From the NCBI GenBank assembly GCA_902621855.1, contig CACNNQ010000001.1, forward strand, positions 1-64,000: 64,000 nt of DNA, in the 5' to 3' direction. This DNA comes from an uncultured Alphaproteobacteria bacterium. Lineage in GTDB: Bacteria > Pseudomonadota > Alphaproteobacteria > HIMB59 > GCA-002718135. The translations under genes and the position numbers were made by a program. The notes under the pieces are model-generated. The model made no database searches and was not told the origin of the DNA. It saw only the letters and a list, made by a program, of their open reading frames with translations. Positions 8,992-17,732 of this stretch are shown here, one piece after another (within the stretch, counting starts at the first letter, position 1; the number at the start of each line of letters is the position of its first letter).

Positions 8992-9987
8992 ATGACGTCA
9001 ACAAAACTAAGTCTCGAAGAAATATATAAATTAGCATATGATTCATTAACAAAAAATGGATGTGACGATTATAATGCACAAACAGTTGCTACAACTGTAA
9101 CCCATGCTGAAAGAGACGGAAGTGTCTCACATGGTTTGTTTAGAATTCCTGGTTATATTTCTTCTCTAAAAAGTAAAAAAGTTAAAGGAAATGCAAGACC
9201 CAAAATAAAACTATTAACTCAAAATGTTGTTCAAGTAGATGGTGATTATGGATTTGCACCAACATCTATTAAAGTTGGAATACCTAAATTAGTAGAGGTT
9301 TGTAATAAACATGGTGTAGGGGTACTGACAATTAAAAATACTCACCATTTCGCTGCTCTTTGGCATGAAACAGAGTCCTTGGCTGAAAAAAATTTAATTG
9401 GAATTGCTTGTACTGCTTATAAACCTAGCGTCGCACCAGCAGGAGCAAAAAAACCACTTTTTGGTACAAATCCTATTTCTTTTGCCTGGCCCAGAAAAAA
9501 CAAAACCCCTATTGTTTATGATATGGCAACTTCAACAATGGCTATGGGAGAAGTACAGGTTGCTGCAAGAGATGGGCATAAAGTGCCAATGGGAACCGGA
9601 CTAAATAAGAATGGTGAAAAAACTGATAATCCTTCTGAAATAGCAAATGGTGGTGTTCTGCTAACTTTTGGAGATTATAAAGGCTCTGCGATTGCTATGA
9701 TGATAGAGCTATTAGCTGCAGGTTTAGTTGGTGACTTATTTAGTTTTGAAGCTAAAGATGAAGATAATAATGATGGAGGTCCAGCAAGAGGAGGGGAATT
9801 TATTATTGCATTATCACCAGACTTAATTGCAGGGGAAAATTGGAATGAACATGCCGAAAGTTTTTTTAATAAAATGAAATCTTTGGATGGAGTTAGATTA
9901 CCTGGAGAGAGAAGACATAAAAATAGATTAAACAATTCTACAAGAAACATAAATTCAGATTTAGTAAAAAAAATTAAATCTCTTTAA
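8992..9987 (+). CDS. Malate/L-lactate dehydrogenase family (Ldh_2) oxidoreductase
   Basis: This 331-residue NAD(P)-dependent enzyme belongs to the Ldh_2/MDH2 fold, which includes ureidoglycolate dehydrogenase and 2,3-diketogulonate reductase. The ATG at 8992 (MTSTKLSLEE) fits the family N-terminus; an in-frame ATG at 8932 would extend into the opposing gene. Landmarks are HAERDGSVSHGLFR, the NTHHFAALW catalytic region, GTNPISFAWP and DMATSTMAMG. Together with the divergent FAD oxidase it suggests turnover of a 2-hydroxy or 2-keto acid. It begins an apparent operon continuing through the serine hydrolase and DMT permease. Confidence 0.88.
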   Translation: MTSTKLSLEEIYKLAYDSLTKNGCDDYNAQTVATTVTHAERDGSVSHGLFRIPGYISSLKSKKVKGNARPKIKLLTQNVVQVDGDYGFAPTSIKVGIPKLVEVCNKHGVGVLTIKNTHHFAALWHETESLAEKNLIGIACTAYKPSVAPAGAKKPLFGTNPISFAWPRKNKTPIVYDMATSTMAMGEVQVAARDGHKVPMGTGLNKNGEKTDNPSEIANGGVLLTFGDYKGSAIAMMIELLAAGLVGDLFSFEAKDEDNNDGGPARGGEFIIALSPDLIAGENWNEHAESFFNKMKSLDGVRLPGERRHKNRLNNSTRNINSDLVKKIKSL

Positions 9988-9995
9988 TATCTCAT

Positions 9996-11171
9996 ATGAA
10001 AGATCTAAAACATAAAATAAAGAAATTTATTGAAAATGAAAAATACCAAGGAATAGAGTGGATTATACAAAATAAAGATAATGTATATTTTGATAGAGTA
10101 GGCTATTTAGATTTAGAAAGCAAAACTCCATTTCCTGAAAATACAATTTATCGAATATGGTCCATGACTAAACCAATAATCTCTATTGTTATTTTACAGA
10201 TGATTGAGGAAAAAAAAATTAATTTAAATGATCCAATAAATTTATATTTACCAATTTTTAGTAATCTTACAGTTTTAGAAAACAACTATTCTTCTATAAA
10301 AGATATAAAGAAAGCTGATACTTTACCCACCATTAAAAACTTACTTCTTCACACCGCTGGTTTTTCATATAACTTTCTTGGTGATCTCATTGGTAATGAA
10401 TATCATAATTTGCAACTATTCTATTCTGAAAACACTACTTTAGAGGAAGAAATAAACTCATTAGCAACCATTCCGTTGTTGTATGAACCAGATAGTAGAT
10501 GGGTTTATAGTGTTTCAATTGATATTTTAGCTCGTATTATTGAAATTGTTTCACAAAACTCACTAGAATTTGAATTAAAACAAAGAATATTTGATCCTTT
10601 GAAAATGGAAAATACTGCTTTTTCAATTAAAAAAGAAGATGTACCAAAATTAATGACATCTTATCATTATGATGAAACAACAAATAAATTAATTCCACCA
10701 AATGTTAACCCAAGATATATTTCAAATTATGGATATCCATTACATAATAAAAAATTTTCTAGAGGAGGAATAGGCTTATATTCAACAACTAATGATTATA
10801 TGAAGTTTGTTAATATGCTAAGGAAAGGAAGATCTGATGATAATATTAGTATAATTTCAAAAGAAACATTAAATCAAGCTATTCAAAATCAAATTTCATT
10901 ATCATTTTTACCTTTTGAAATTAAAAATTTTGATGTTGAATATTTGACAGAAAATTTGTTTGATCCATATGGGTGGGGATACGGATTTAGAACTTTAATG
11001 AAAGAAACTAAATTTAAAAATAAAGGAGAATTTGGTTGGTCTGGAGCAGCTTCAACATATTTTATGGTAGATCAAAAAAATTCAATAACTGCAGTATTAA
11101 TGACTCAAGTATTTCAAGGTGACCCAAATTTGCACAAAGAATTTTATGATTTCATCTACTCCAATATGTAA
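9996..11171 (+). CDS. Serine hydrolase, class C beta-lactamase / esterase fold
   Basis: This 391-residue protein has the nucleophile motif S56-M-T-K59 in IWSMTKP and a Y-S-V-S element matching the catalytic Tyr motif of the beta-lactamase/EstB fold. RGGIGLYSTTNDYMKF and GYGFR match this family's later blocks. There is no signal peptide, so it is probably a cytoplasmic esterase, lactonase-like hydrolase or amidase rather than a resistance enzyme. It lies eight bases after the Ldh_2 gene in the same operon. Its place in a sugar-acid region makes ester or lactone hydrolysis a reasonable but unproven guess. Confidence 0.85.
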   Translation: MKDLKHKIKKFIENEKYQGIEWIIQNKDNVYFDRVGYLDLESKTPFPENTIYRIWSMTKPIISIVILQMIEEKKINLNDPINLYLPIFSNLTVLENNYSSIKDIKKADTLPTIKNLLLHTAGFSYNFLGDLIGNEYHNLQLFYSENTTLEEEINSLATIPLLYEPDSRWVYSVSIDILARIIEIVSQNSLEFELKQRIFDPLKMENTAFSIKKEDVPKLMTSYHYDETTNKLIPPNVNPRYISNYGYPLHNKKFSRGGIGLYSTTNDYMKFVNMLRKGRSDDNISIISKETLNQAIQNQISLSFLPFEIKNFDVEYLTENLFDPYGWGYGFRTLMKETKFKNKGEFGWSGAASTYFMVDQKNSITAVLMTQVFQGDPNLHKEFYDFIYSNM

Positions 11172-11182
11172 AGAAAGTAATT

Positions 11183-12037
11183 TTGAAAATTTCAACAACA
11201 ATTATTGGAATCATTTTTGCAATTCTAGCATATTTCTCATTTAGTCTTTTAGATGCTATTCAAAAAACAGCCGTAATATATAATTCAGTTTTTCAAATAT
11301 TATTTTTAAAGTACTTTTTTACCCTTTTTTTATCTAAAGCGGAGTCTATTAGAAAAAAAAATATTTATTTTTATCAAACTCAAAACATTAAATTACAAAT
11401 TATTAGAAGTTTTTTATCAATAATTGAGTCAGGGTGTTTTGTTTTATCATTCAGATATTTAACATTAGCTGACGCACATAGCATTGGATCACTTACACCA
11501 GTAATTGTAGTCGGGTTGTCTGCAATTTTCCTAAGAGAAAAGGTCAGTGCTAAAACATGGATAGCAATTTTTTTTGGTTTCCTTGGTGTTTTAATAATAA
11601 TGAGACCAGGCTTATCTATTTTTGATAGCAAATCACTAATTCCTTTAGTTGCAGCTTTTTTTCTAAGTTTATACCAGATTTTGACAAGAAAAGCGTCCGA
11701 ATACGATCCTTCTGAAACATCTCTTTTTTATACCTCAATAGTAGGAATAATATCGATGTCATTTTTAGTACCTTTTTTTTGGCAACCAATGCAATCATTT
11801 TCATATTTACTCTTTGTTGGCATCGGGATCTTTTTCTCTTTTGGAATTTACTTTCAAATTATAGCTCTAAGTTATTCTAAAGCTAGTATAGTTCAACCAT
11901 TTCATTATACATTGATTTTATGGGCAATTATTTTAGGCTACTTAATTTATGATGATATACCTGACTTTTTTACAATTACAGGTGCAATTATAATTACAAC
12001 GTCAGGAATATACGTTCTAAGATCTAGTAAAAATTAA
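11183..12037 (+). CDS. EamA/RhaT-type drug-metabolite (DMT) permease
   Basis: This 284-residue integral membrane protein has about ten hydrophobic helices and the duplicated EamA architecture. The first repeat ends with REKVSAKTWIAIFFGFLGVLI and the second with a comparable C-terminal stretch. The start is TTG at 11183; an AG-rich stretch just upstream is a weak ribosome site, and no better in-frame start preserves the first helix. It follows the serine hydrolase by 11 bases and is likely to move the small acid or sugar handled by the neighbouring enzymes. Direction and substrate are unknown. Confidence 0.87.
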   Translation: MKISTTIIGIIFAILAYFSFSLLDAIQKTAVIYNSVFQILFLKYFFTLFLSKAESIRKKNIYFYQTQNIKLQIIRSFLSIIESGCFVLSFRYLTLADAHSIGSLTPVIVVGLSAIFLREKVSAKTWIAIFFGFLGVLIIMRPGLSIFDSKSLIPLVAAFFLSLYQILTRKASEYDPSETSLFYTSIVGIISMSFLVPFFWQPMQSFSYLLFVGIGIFFSFGIYFQIIALSYSKASIVQPFHYTLILWAIILGYLIYDDIPDFFTITGAIIITTSGIYVLRSSKN

Positions 12038-12050
12038 AATTATTATCTAA

Positions 12051-12061
12051 TTGTCAAAAAA
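12051..12061. promoter_or_regulatory. Degenerate FCD-type operator before xylulokinase
   Basis: TTGTCAAAAAA matches TTGTCAnACAA at all but one defined position (A for the C of ACAA), and flanking TAATT/AATTA preserves dyad symmetry. It ends 24 bases before the xylB start. It could be a weaker third site of the regulator seen at operons 1 and 2. In such A-rich sequence chance is a real alternative. Confidence 0.3.
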
Positions 12062-12085
12062 TTATTTTTTAAATAAGATATATAT

Positions 12086-13549
12086 ATGTTTATTGGAATT
12101 GATTTAGGTACATCATCTGTAAAAACTATACTTATTGACCATGATCAAAATATAATATGTTCCACTAATTCAAGTCTTTCTATACAATCATCAAAAGACG
12201 GATACAGTGAACAAAATCCAGAAGATTGGATTAATGCAACATTAGATTGTCTTGCAAAACTACAATCATTAAATTCAAAAGAATTTCAAGAAACAATATC
12301 TATTGGAATTTCAGGTCACATGCATGGAGCAACACTGTTAGATAAAGATGAAAAGATAATTAGGCCCTGTATTTTATGGAATGATACTAGATCATCAAAG
12401 GAATGTATTGAATTTGAAAATCAAGATTTTGATGTTCGTAATATTTCAGGAAATATAACTATGCCGGGCTTTACTGCACCAAAAATTAATTGGATTAAAA
12501 ATAATGAAAAAGAACATTTTAAAAAAATACATAAAGTTTTATTACCAAAAGATTATCTTCGTTTCTACTTAACTGGAGAATATTATTCAGAAATGTCAGA
12601 TGCATCAGGAACATTATGGTTAAATGTTTTAAATAGAACATGGTCTAATAAATTATTGGCTTGCTCTTATTTGGAAGAAAAACACATGCCAAAACTTGTT
12701 GAGGGTAATGAAAATACTGGCTATTTAAAAAAAAGTTTAGCACAAAAATTTAATTTTAAGAAAAATGTTTCTGTAGTAGGTGGAGCAGGTGATAATGCTG
12801 CAGCGGCTGTAGGAATGGGAATAACGAATATAGATCAATCTTTTATTTCTCTTGGCACCTCAGGTGTTTTTTTTACTCCAACAGAAAATTTTTTGAGTAA
12901 CACTGGAGATGCAGTTCATTCATTTTGTCATTGTTTACCAGATAAATGGCATCTTATGTCAGTTATGTTGAGCGCCAGTAATTGTCTAGATTGGATTTGT
13001 TCAATAACAAATACAACAATACCGAGTGCCCTGCAAAATGTTGAAAAATTCTATAATGAAGATGGGCTGTCTCTAAATTCTTCTTATTTTTTGCCATACC
13101 TTTCTGGAGAGAGAACACCACATAATGATCCAAATGTTAGAGGTTCATTTCATTCATTAAAAACTTCGACAAATCCATCTGAATTACAATATGCAGTAAT
13201 AGAAGGTGTAAGTTTTGGGATTTTAGATGGTGTAAACTCTATTTTAAAAATAAACTCTAATTTTGAAAATATATTTATGGTTGGTGGTGGATCTAAAAGT
13301 AAATTTTGGAATCAATTAATTTCAACATTATTAAATAGAACATTAAGTATATGTGATCAAAGTGAATTTGGAGCTGCCTTAGGTGTAGCTAGATTAGCAA
13401 TGTTTGCAGATTCTAATATTACAGACAAAAAGAATATAGTAAAGGAAATCAAAATTCGAGAGAAATTCAATCCTAATGTCAATAAATCAGATGTTTTATT
13501 AAAAAGATATCAGCATTGGAAAAATATATATCTAGAAAATAAAATATAA
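12086..13549 (+). CDS. xylB: Xylulokinase (FGGY family)
   Basis: This 487-residue FGGY carbohydrate kinase phosphorylates D-xylulose to xylulose 5-phosphate. It shows the N-terminal phosphate loop GIDLGTSSVKTIL, the substrate motif SGHMHGA (characteristic of xylulokinases), WNDTRSS, the GGAGDNAAAAVGMG block and the C-terminal GGGSKSKFWNQ adenine site. It stands 48 bases after the DMT permease with no clear SD sequence. It faces operon 2 tail to tail. The polyol dehydrogenases of operon 3 (xylitol/sorbitol and mannitol/arabinitol families) could supply xylulose, so it likely connects the polyol genes to the pentose phosphate pathway. Confidence 0.9.
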   Translation: MFIGIDLGTSSVKTILIDHDQNIICSTNSSLSIQSSKDGYSEQNPEDWINATLDCLAKLQSLNSKEFQETISIGISGHMHGATLLDKDEKIIRPCILWNDTRSSKECIEFENQDFDVRNISGNITMPGFTAPKINWIKNNEKEHFKKIHKVLLPKDYLRFYLTGEYYSEMSDASGTLWLNVLNRTWSNKLLACSYLEEKHMPKLVEGNENTGYLKKSLAQKFNFKKNVSVVGGAGDNAAAAVGMGITNIDQSFISLGTSGVFFTPTENFLSNTGDAVHSFCHCLPDKWHLMSVMLSASNCLDWICSITNTTIPSALQNVEKFYNEDGLSLNSSYFLPYLSGERTPHNDPNVRGSFHSLKTSTNPSELQYAVIEGVSFGILDGVNSILKINSNFENIFMVGGGSKSKFWNQLISTLLNRTLSICDQSEFGAALGVARLAMFADSNITDKKNIVKEIKIREKFNPNVNKSDVLLKRYQHWKNIYLENKI

Positions 13550-13556
13550 TAAAGTC

Positions 13557-13575
13557 AACTAAATATAAATTAGTT
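13557..13575. terminator. Weak hairpin between convergent xylB and operon 2
   Basis: AACTAA (13557-13562) pairs with TTAGTT (13570-13575) around a seven-base loop in the gap between two convergent genes, touching the stop of the permease. It is short, A/T only and not followed by a strong T-tract on either strand, so it is only a possible bidirectional transcript end. Confidence 0.3.
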
Positions 13576-14374
13576 ATTCTTTATATATAAATCTTTTAAT
13601 AAAATTTATAATAACAAATACAAAAAGCAGTGGTGGTAAGGCTAATAATATTGCAGATGCATTAATAACTCCCCATGGAGTTTCAAATCCTAAACTTGTA
13701 AAACTTGCTGCAACAACAGGAAGTGTCACATTTCGAGAAGACAAAGATAATGCTATTAACAGTTCATTCCAAGTTATAACAAAAGTAAATACAATAGCGC
13801 CAACTAGAGATGGAGATGCAACAGGTAATGCTATTTTTCTAAAAATTTCAAAATATGTACAACCTTCAATCTCTGCTGCTTCTTCAATATCTCGGGGTAC
13901 ATACTCAAATGCGGGAATAGACAACCATATTATTGAGGAAATAGTTATTGGTAGGTACGTAATAATTATAGCTGTTTTAGTATCATACATTCCTAAATCT
14001 AAAAAAATACCAATAAAAGGTATGGCTATAGCAACTGGAGGCATAAATCTTATCGATAGATAAAAGAAACGTAAATCATCAGATCCTCTTGGTTTGTATC
14101 TTGCAATTGCATACGCAGCTGGTATACCAACAATAATTCCTATAAGTAAAGAAACTCCAACAATTATTGTGCTGTTCTGTATTCCTCTTAGTATTGAGTC
14201 AGTTGTCAAGACAGTTACATAGTTTTCTAAAGTGGGTTTAAAAATCAATTTAGGGATTGGGTGAATTATATCTTTTAGTTCTTTAAATGAACCTAGCAAA
14301 GCAAAAAGTATTGGAGTTATAGCAAATAGTAGAAGTAAAAATATAATTAAAGTTGATGATATATTTTTTTTCAT
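13574..14374 (-). CDS. Sugar ABC transporter permease (MalG type), operon 2
   Basis: This 266-residue inner-membrane permease has the EAA loop EEAAEIEGCTYFEIFRKIALP. I start it at the ATG at 14374, whose ATGA overlaps the stop of the preceding permease; the longer frame would need a TTG at 14398. It ends the operon, with no ATPase or enzyme after it. It forms the channel with the MalF-type partner upstream. The substrate is not apparent; the shared operator with operon 1 suggests a related sugar or sugar acid. Confidence 0.9.
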   Translation of the reverse strand: MKKNISSTLIIFLLLLFAITPILFALLGSFKELKDIIHPIPKLIFKPTLENYVTVLTTDSILRGIQNSTIIVGVSLLIGIIVGIPAAYAIARYKPRGSDDLRFFYLSIRFMPPVAIAIPFIGIFLDLGMYDTKTAIIITYLPITISSIIWLSIPAFEYVPRDIEEAAEIEGCTYFEIFRKIALPVASPSLVGAIVFTFVITWNELLIALSLSSRNVTLPVVAASFTSLGFETPWGVINASAILLALPPLLFVFVIINFIKRFIYKE

Positions 14375-15252
14375 TGTTCTTTTTGAGCTCTTTTCCAAAT
14401 AAATGTAAAAATTACTAAAGTTATAATAACCATGGCTACACTCATCGCAGATGAATAAGAAATTTCTCCTCTAAGACCTATACCTTGCTGATACGCATAA
14501 AGATCAAGAGTTTCAGTGGTAATACCTGGGCCACCCTTTGTCATTGTATAAATTAGATCAAATGATCTTAGTGATTCTATAGCTTTGATAAGAATAATAG
14601 TAATTAGACTCCCCTTGAGCATTGGAAAGGTAATAAAATAGTGCAATTGCCATCTTTTAACTTTATCAATTTTTGCAGCTTCAATTAGATCTTTCGGTAA
14701 AGTTTCAAGTAAAAATAAAAGTATTACTCCAAAAAATAAACCCCATTGCCAAATATCAACAAATGCAACACTCACAAGAGCAAGATTTGGGGAAGCTAGA
14801 TATTCTATTGGGTTTAAATTAAGTGCTATAAGAGGAGTATTTATTAGACCCATTACTGGTGAAAGCATAAATCTCCAAATTAATCCAGCTGATACCTTTG
14901 GCAGCATAATAGGCATAATCAAAATAATAGCTAAAAAAATTCTGTATTTTTTTTCAGAGTATTCAAATAAAATAATAGAAACAAATATAGCAAGTATTAA
15001 AGAGCCAACAACAGTAATTAGTTCCCAATATAAAGAAATTTTTAAAGCATTTATAAACCTTCTGTCTTGGAACATTTCGAAATAATTCTGCAAACCTATA
15101 TAATCACCATTTAAGAATCTTAATGACTTATCCTGTAATGAATAGTTTATTGCTCCAATCATTGGAAAAATTACAACAGCTAAAAGTATAATTACACTTG
15201 GTAATATACAAAATAAAATAAAATGATTTTTTTTCATTAATTGATAATACAA
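14371..15252 (-). CDS. Sugar ABC transporter permease (MalF type), operon 2
   Basis: This 293-residue permease has about six membrane segments and an EAA loop that is degenerate at its centre (EAAKIDKVKRWQLHYF; the usual DG is DK). Two starts are possible. The TTG at 15252 has GGGGAG five bases upstream; the ATG at 15237 (MKKNHF) has no ribosome site at normal spacing. I favour the TTG. That GGGGAG lies in the 3' arm of the hairpin at 15258-15284, so translation may depend on the hairpin opening. It couples to the next permease by a four-base overlap. Confidence 0.88.
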   Translation of the reverse strand: MYYQLMKKNHFILFCILPSVIILLAVVIFPMIGAINYSLQDKSLRFLNGDYIGLQNYFEMFQDRRFINALKISLYWELITVVGSLILAIFVSIILFEYSEKKYRIFLAIILIMPIMLPKVSAGLIWRFMLSPVMGLINTPLIALNLNPIEYLASPNLALVSVAFVDIWQWGLFFGVILLFLLETLPKDLIEAAKIDKVKRWQLHYFITFPMLKGSLITIILIKAIESLRSFDLIYTMTKGGPGITTETLDLYAYQQGIGLRGEISYSSAMSVAMVIITLVIFTFIWKRAQKEQ

Positions 15253-15257
15253 TACAT

Positions 15258-15284
15258 CTCCCCACTTTTTTGAAAAGTGGAGAG
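15258..15284 (-). promoter_or_regulatory. Intercistronic hairpin that buries the permease SD (operon 2)
   Basis: Read on the minus strand, CTCTCCACTTTT (15284-15273) pairs with AAAAGTGGGGAG (15269-15258) around a CAA loop: 12 pairs including one G-U. There is no T-tract after it, so it is not a classic terminator. The GGGGAG ribosome site of the downstream permease is inside the 3' arm. Binding-protein mRNA stabilisation and reduced permease translation are the likely effects. Confidence 0.7.
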
Positions 15285-15299
15285 TGTAAATTAAATAAA

Positions 15300-16577
15300 T
15301 TAGTTAGATTTTTCTAAATATTTAATTGCGTATTCTTGAACTTCATCAAGTGAAGCTTGAACATCAGTTCTTGTTCCACTGAAAAGTTCTTCTAAAACTA
15401 ATCCTAGTTCATCACCAATAGCTGGCCATTCAGGAATTTTCCAAATTAGTAGAGATGTTTTTGGACTAGTTGCTTTGACAGCTTCATTAAAATCATCAGG
15501 CATTAAGCTTGTAAACTTTGGATTAGAAGCAGATGATTTTCTAGCTATGTCATAAATACCTTCATCTAATCTCATAGCTTCCATATCTTGCCCAGTTGCC
15601 CATCCTATTAATTCACCAGCCATAACTTTTTCACATTCAGTTCTGGTTCCAGGTTTAGAAATAGCAAGACCATGAGCAAATCCTCCTGATAATATTGGTG
15701 AAGGTAAATCAGCATAGCCAACTTTACCTACTACGGAAGACTTTTCTTCATCTTCTACCCAAGCACCAAAAACATCATTGGCAGTCATCATAGCAACTTT
15801 ACCTGCACGAAAAGCTTCAATTTGATCACTCCAAGTACCTGTTCTAGCTCCTGGAGGTGCGTAATTAAATAGCTCCATGTAATATTTTGTTGCCTCAACT
15901 GCAGCTGATGAATTTATATTCGGTGAACCATCAGCATTTGTCCATTCTCCTCCAAAACCTCTGTGGTAAGGATTCCATCTCCAGACATTCATTCCTGAAC
16001 CTCTTTGACCTCTTTGAGCCCATCCATACATATTTGGAGCATCAGTTAATGCTTTAGCTAATTCTAACATTTCATCAGTGTTCGTTGGAACTGAAAGACC
16101 TTTTTCTTCAAATATATCTTTACGATACATTAGAACATCCTGGCCACCCATAAAAGGAGCAAAATAATTAGTTCCATTTATATTACCGATAGAAATTTTT
16201 CCTTCTTGGAAATCATCCATATTAGCACCTGAAGGAAAATATTTATCAAGAGATTCAACCCATCCACCCTTAACAAATTCAGCAATATTTGCTTCATCCA
16301 CATAGTATACTTGATAAGCACCAGCTCCTGTAGAAGCATCTACTCTACTTTGTGATCTTCTTTCTTGTTCACCAAGTGTTGTCACATTCACCTTTAGACC
16401 CATCATTGCTTCAAAATCAGCTTTATGCTTCTCCATGTGAACCATTGCTGGGTGTCCTTGAATTAAAACATTCAATTCACTTACTTCACCTTTACAAGCA
16501 TTGGCATTAGCACTAAAGCTTAATGCACTAAATCCCAATAAAGTAAAAATAAAGCCTAATAATTTTATAAATCTCAT
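15300..16577 (-). CDS. Sugar ABC transporter substrate-binding protein (family 1), operon 2
   Basis: This 425-residue periplasmic binding protein has a Sec signal peptide (MRFIKLLGFIFTLLGFSALS, then an ANA-A-type cleavage site). The ATG at 16577 is chosen because GGGAGG lies just upstream; an in-frame ATG four codons earlier is itself part of that ribosome site. Family features include the YYVDEANIAEFVKGGWVESL and WRWNPYHRGFGGEW regions, the latter rich in aromatic residues suited to stacking on sugars. It opens operon 2, divergent from the fatty acid hydroxylase gene. Substrate unknown. Confidence 0.9.
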   Translation of the reverse strand: MRFIKLLGFIFTLLGFSALSFSANANACKGEVSELNVLIQGHPAMVHMEKHKADFEAMMGLKVNVTTLGEQERRSQSRVDASTGAGAYQVYYVDEANIAEFVKGGWVESLDKYFPSGANMDDFQEGKISIGNINGTNYFAPFMGGQDVLMYRKDIFEEKGLSVPTNTDEMLELAKALTDAPNMYGWAQRGQRGSGMNVWRWNPYHRGFGGEWTNADGSPNINSSAAVEATKYYMELFNYAPPGARTGTWSDQIEAFRAGKVAMMTANDVFGAWVEDEEKSSVVGKVGYADLPSPILSGGFAHGLAISKPGTRTECEKVMAGELIGWATGQDMEAMRLDEGIYDIARKSSASNPKFTSLMPDDFNEAVKATSPKTSLLIWKIPEWPAIGDELGLVLEELFSGTRTDVQASLDEVQEYAIKYLEKSN

Positions 16578-16625
16578 ATTACCTCCCATAAATAAGATTG
16601 AATAGAAGGAAGCTATTACATTTCA

Positions 16626-16640
16626 AATTGTATGACAATT
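16626..16640. promoter_or_regulatory. Candidate FCD/GntR operator upstream of operon 2
   Basis: AATTGTATGACAATT is a perfect 6-3-6 palindrome. In the direction of operon 2 its core reads TTGTCATACAA (16638-16628), differing in one base from TTGTCAGACAA before operon 1. The core ends 50 bases before the binding-protein ATG at 16577, close to the 44 bases in operon 1. It lies in the divergent region shared with the hydroxylase gene. Confidence 0.65.
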
Positions 16641-16737
16641 AAAAAAATATACAAAATATCAATTAAAAAAGTTATTGAAATACCTCAAAAATTAAAAAAA
16701 ATATTGAATTTTTGTTATTTTTTATTAGTTAATTATT

Positions 16738-17727
16738 GTGGGTACAAATAAATATAATATAGATAAAAAAGGTAACTGGATACCAAACGAACCCCTTAAG
16801 CCAGTTCCATTATTTACAACATCTAAACCTTTTGAAATCCTAAAGTGGATATTTGGATGGCCAGGATACTTATTTCCTTGGTTAAGTATTTATTTAGCAA
16901 TGGCTGTAATAACTTATCTTTTCTTTTATCCGTCTTTAAATGAAACAGTAAACTATAACATTTCTTGGACATCACAAATTTTTTTTAAAAACCTAATAAT
17001 TATTCTTATTGTTTTTGGAGGTTTCCATACTTATCTTCATACTTTTGAAGCTCAAGGAGATGACTACAGATATAATATAAAAAAACTTCAAACAAATAAC
17101 AATTTTTGGTTATTTAAAAATCAAACAATTGAAAATATATTTTGGACATGTGTTAGTGGCTGTCTTGTTTGGACGCTATATGAAATTTTATTTATTTGGA
17201 TGTATTCTAACAATATGTTGAGTACTATCAGCTTTCAATCAAATCCAGTATATTATTGTCTTTTATTTTTTTTGATACCTATCTGGCAAGTTTCATATTT
17301 TTATTTTAGTCATCGTTTAACTCATTGGAAGCCACTTTATAAATGGGTTCATTATCTTCATCATAAAAATGTTAATACCGGTCCATGGTCGGGACTTTCA
17401 ATGCATCCAGTTGAACATATTATTTATTTTGGGACTTGTTTGATTCACTTAGTAATACCTTCAGATCCACTTCACGTTGTTTGGCACTTAATGTTTAATG
17501 GTTTAGCACCAGCAGCAGGTCATTCTGGTTATAATGAAATATCTAACAAAAAAGATGGTGATAATAGTCTTCCTCATGCATCATACTTTCACTATTTGCA
17601 TCATAAATATTTTGAATGTAATTACGGGGAACTTCTCTTCCCATTTGATAAATGGTTTGGAACCTTTCATGACGGTACGAAAGAGTCTGGTGAAAAAATA
17701 TTTGGTACGCGCAAGTTAAAAGAATAA
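16738..17727 (+). CDS. Sterol desaturase / fatty acid hydroxylase superfamily membrane protein
   Basis: This 329-residue membrane di-iron enzyme has several hydrophobic segments and the histidine clusters of the superfamily: HRLTH, HYLHHKNVNTGP, SMHPVEH and, near the C-terminus, HYLHHKYFECNYG. These bind two irons and hydroxylate or desaturate a lipid or hydrocarbon chain. The start is GTG at 16738 with no strong ribosome site. The substrate could be a membrane lipid or a carotenoid-like molecule. It is divergent from operon 2 and ends five bases before the opposing mannitol-family dehydrogenase, so it is not part of a transport operon. Confidence 0.85.
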   Translation: MGTNKYNIDKKGNWIPNEPLKPVPLFTTSKPFEILKWIFGWPGYLFPWLSIYLAMAVITYLFFYPSLNETVNYNISWTSQIFFKNLIIILIVFGGFHTYLHTFEAQGDDYRYNIKKLQTNNNFWLFKNQTIENIFWTCVSGCLVWTLYEILFIWMYSNNMLSTISFQSNPVYYCLLFFLIPIWQVSYFYFSHRLTHWKPLYKWVHYLHHKNVNTGPWSGLSMHPVEHIIYFGTCLIHLVIPSDPLHVVWHLMFNGLAPAAGHSGYNEISNKKDGDNSLPHASYFHYLHHKYFECNYGELLFPFDKWFGTFHDGTKESGEKIFGTRKLKE

Positions 17728-17732
17728 TTATT

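Noticed and set aside
9996-11171. Antibiotic-resistance beta-lactamase
   Set aside because: It has the SxxK fold motif but no signal peptide and sits in a metabolic operon, so an esterase or hydrolase is more likely.
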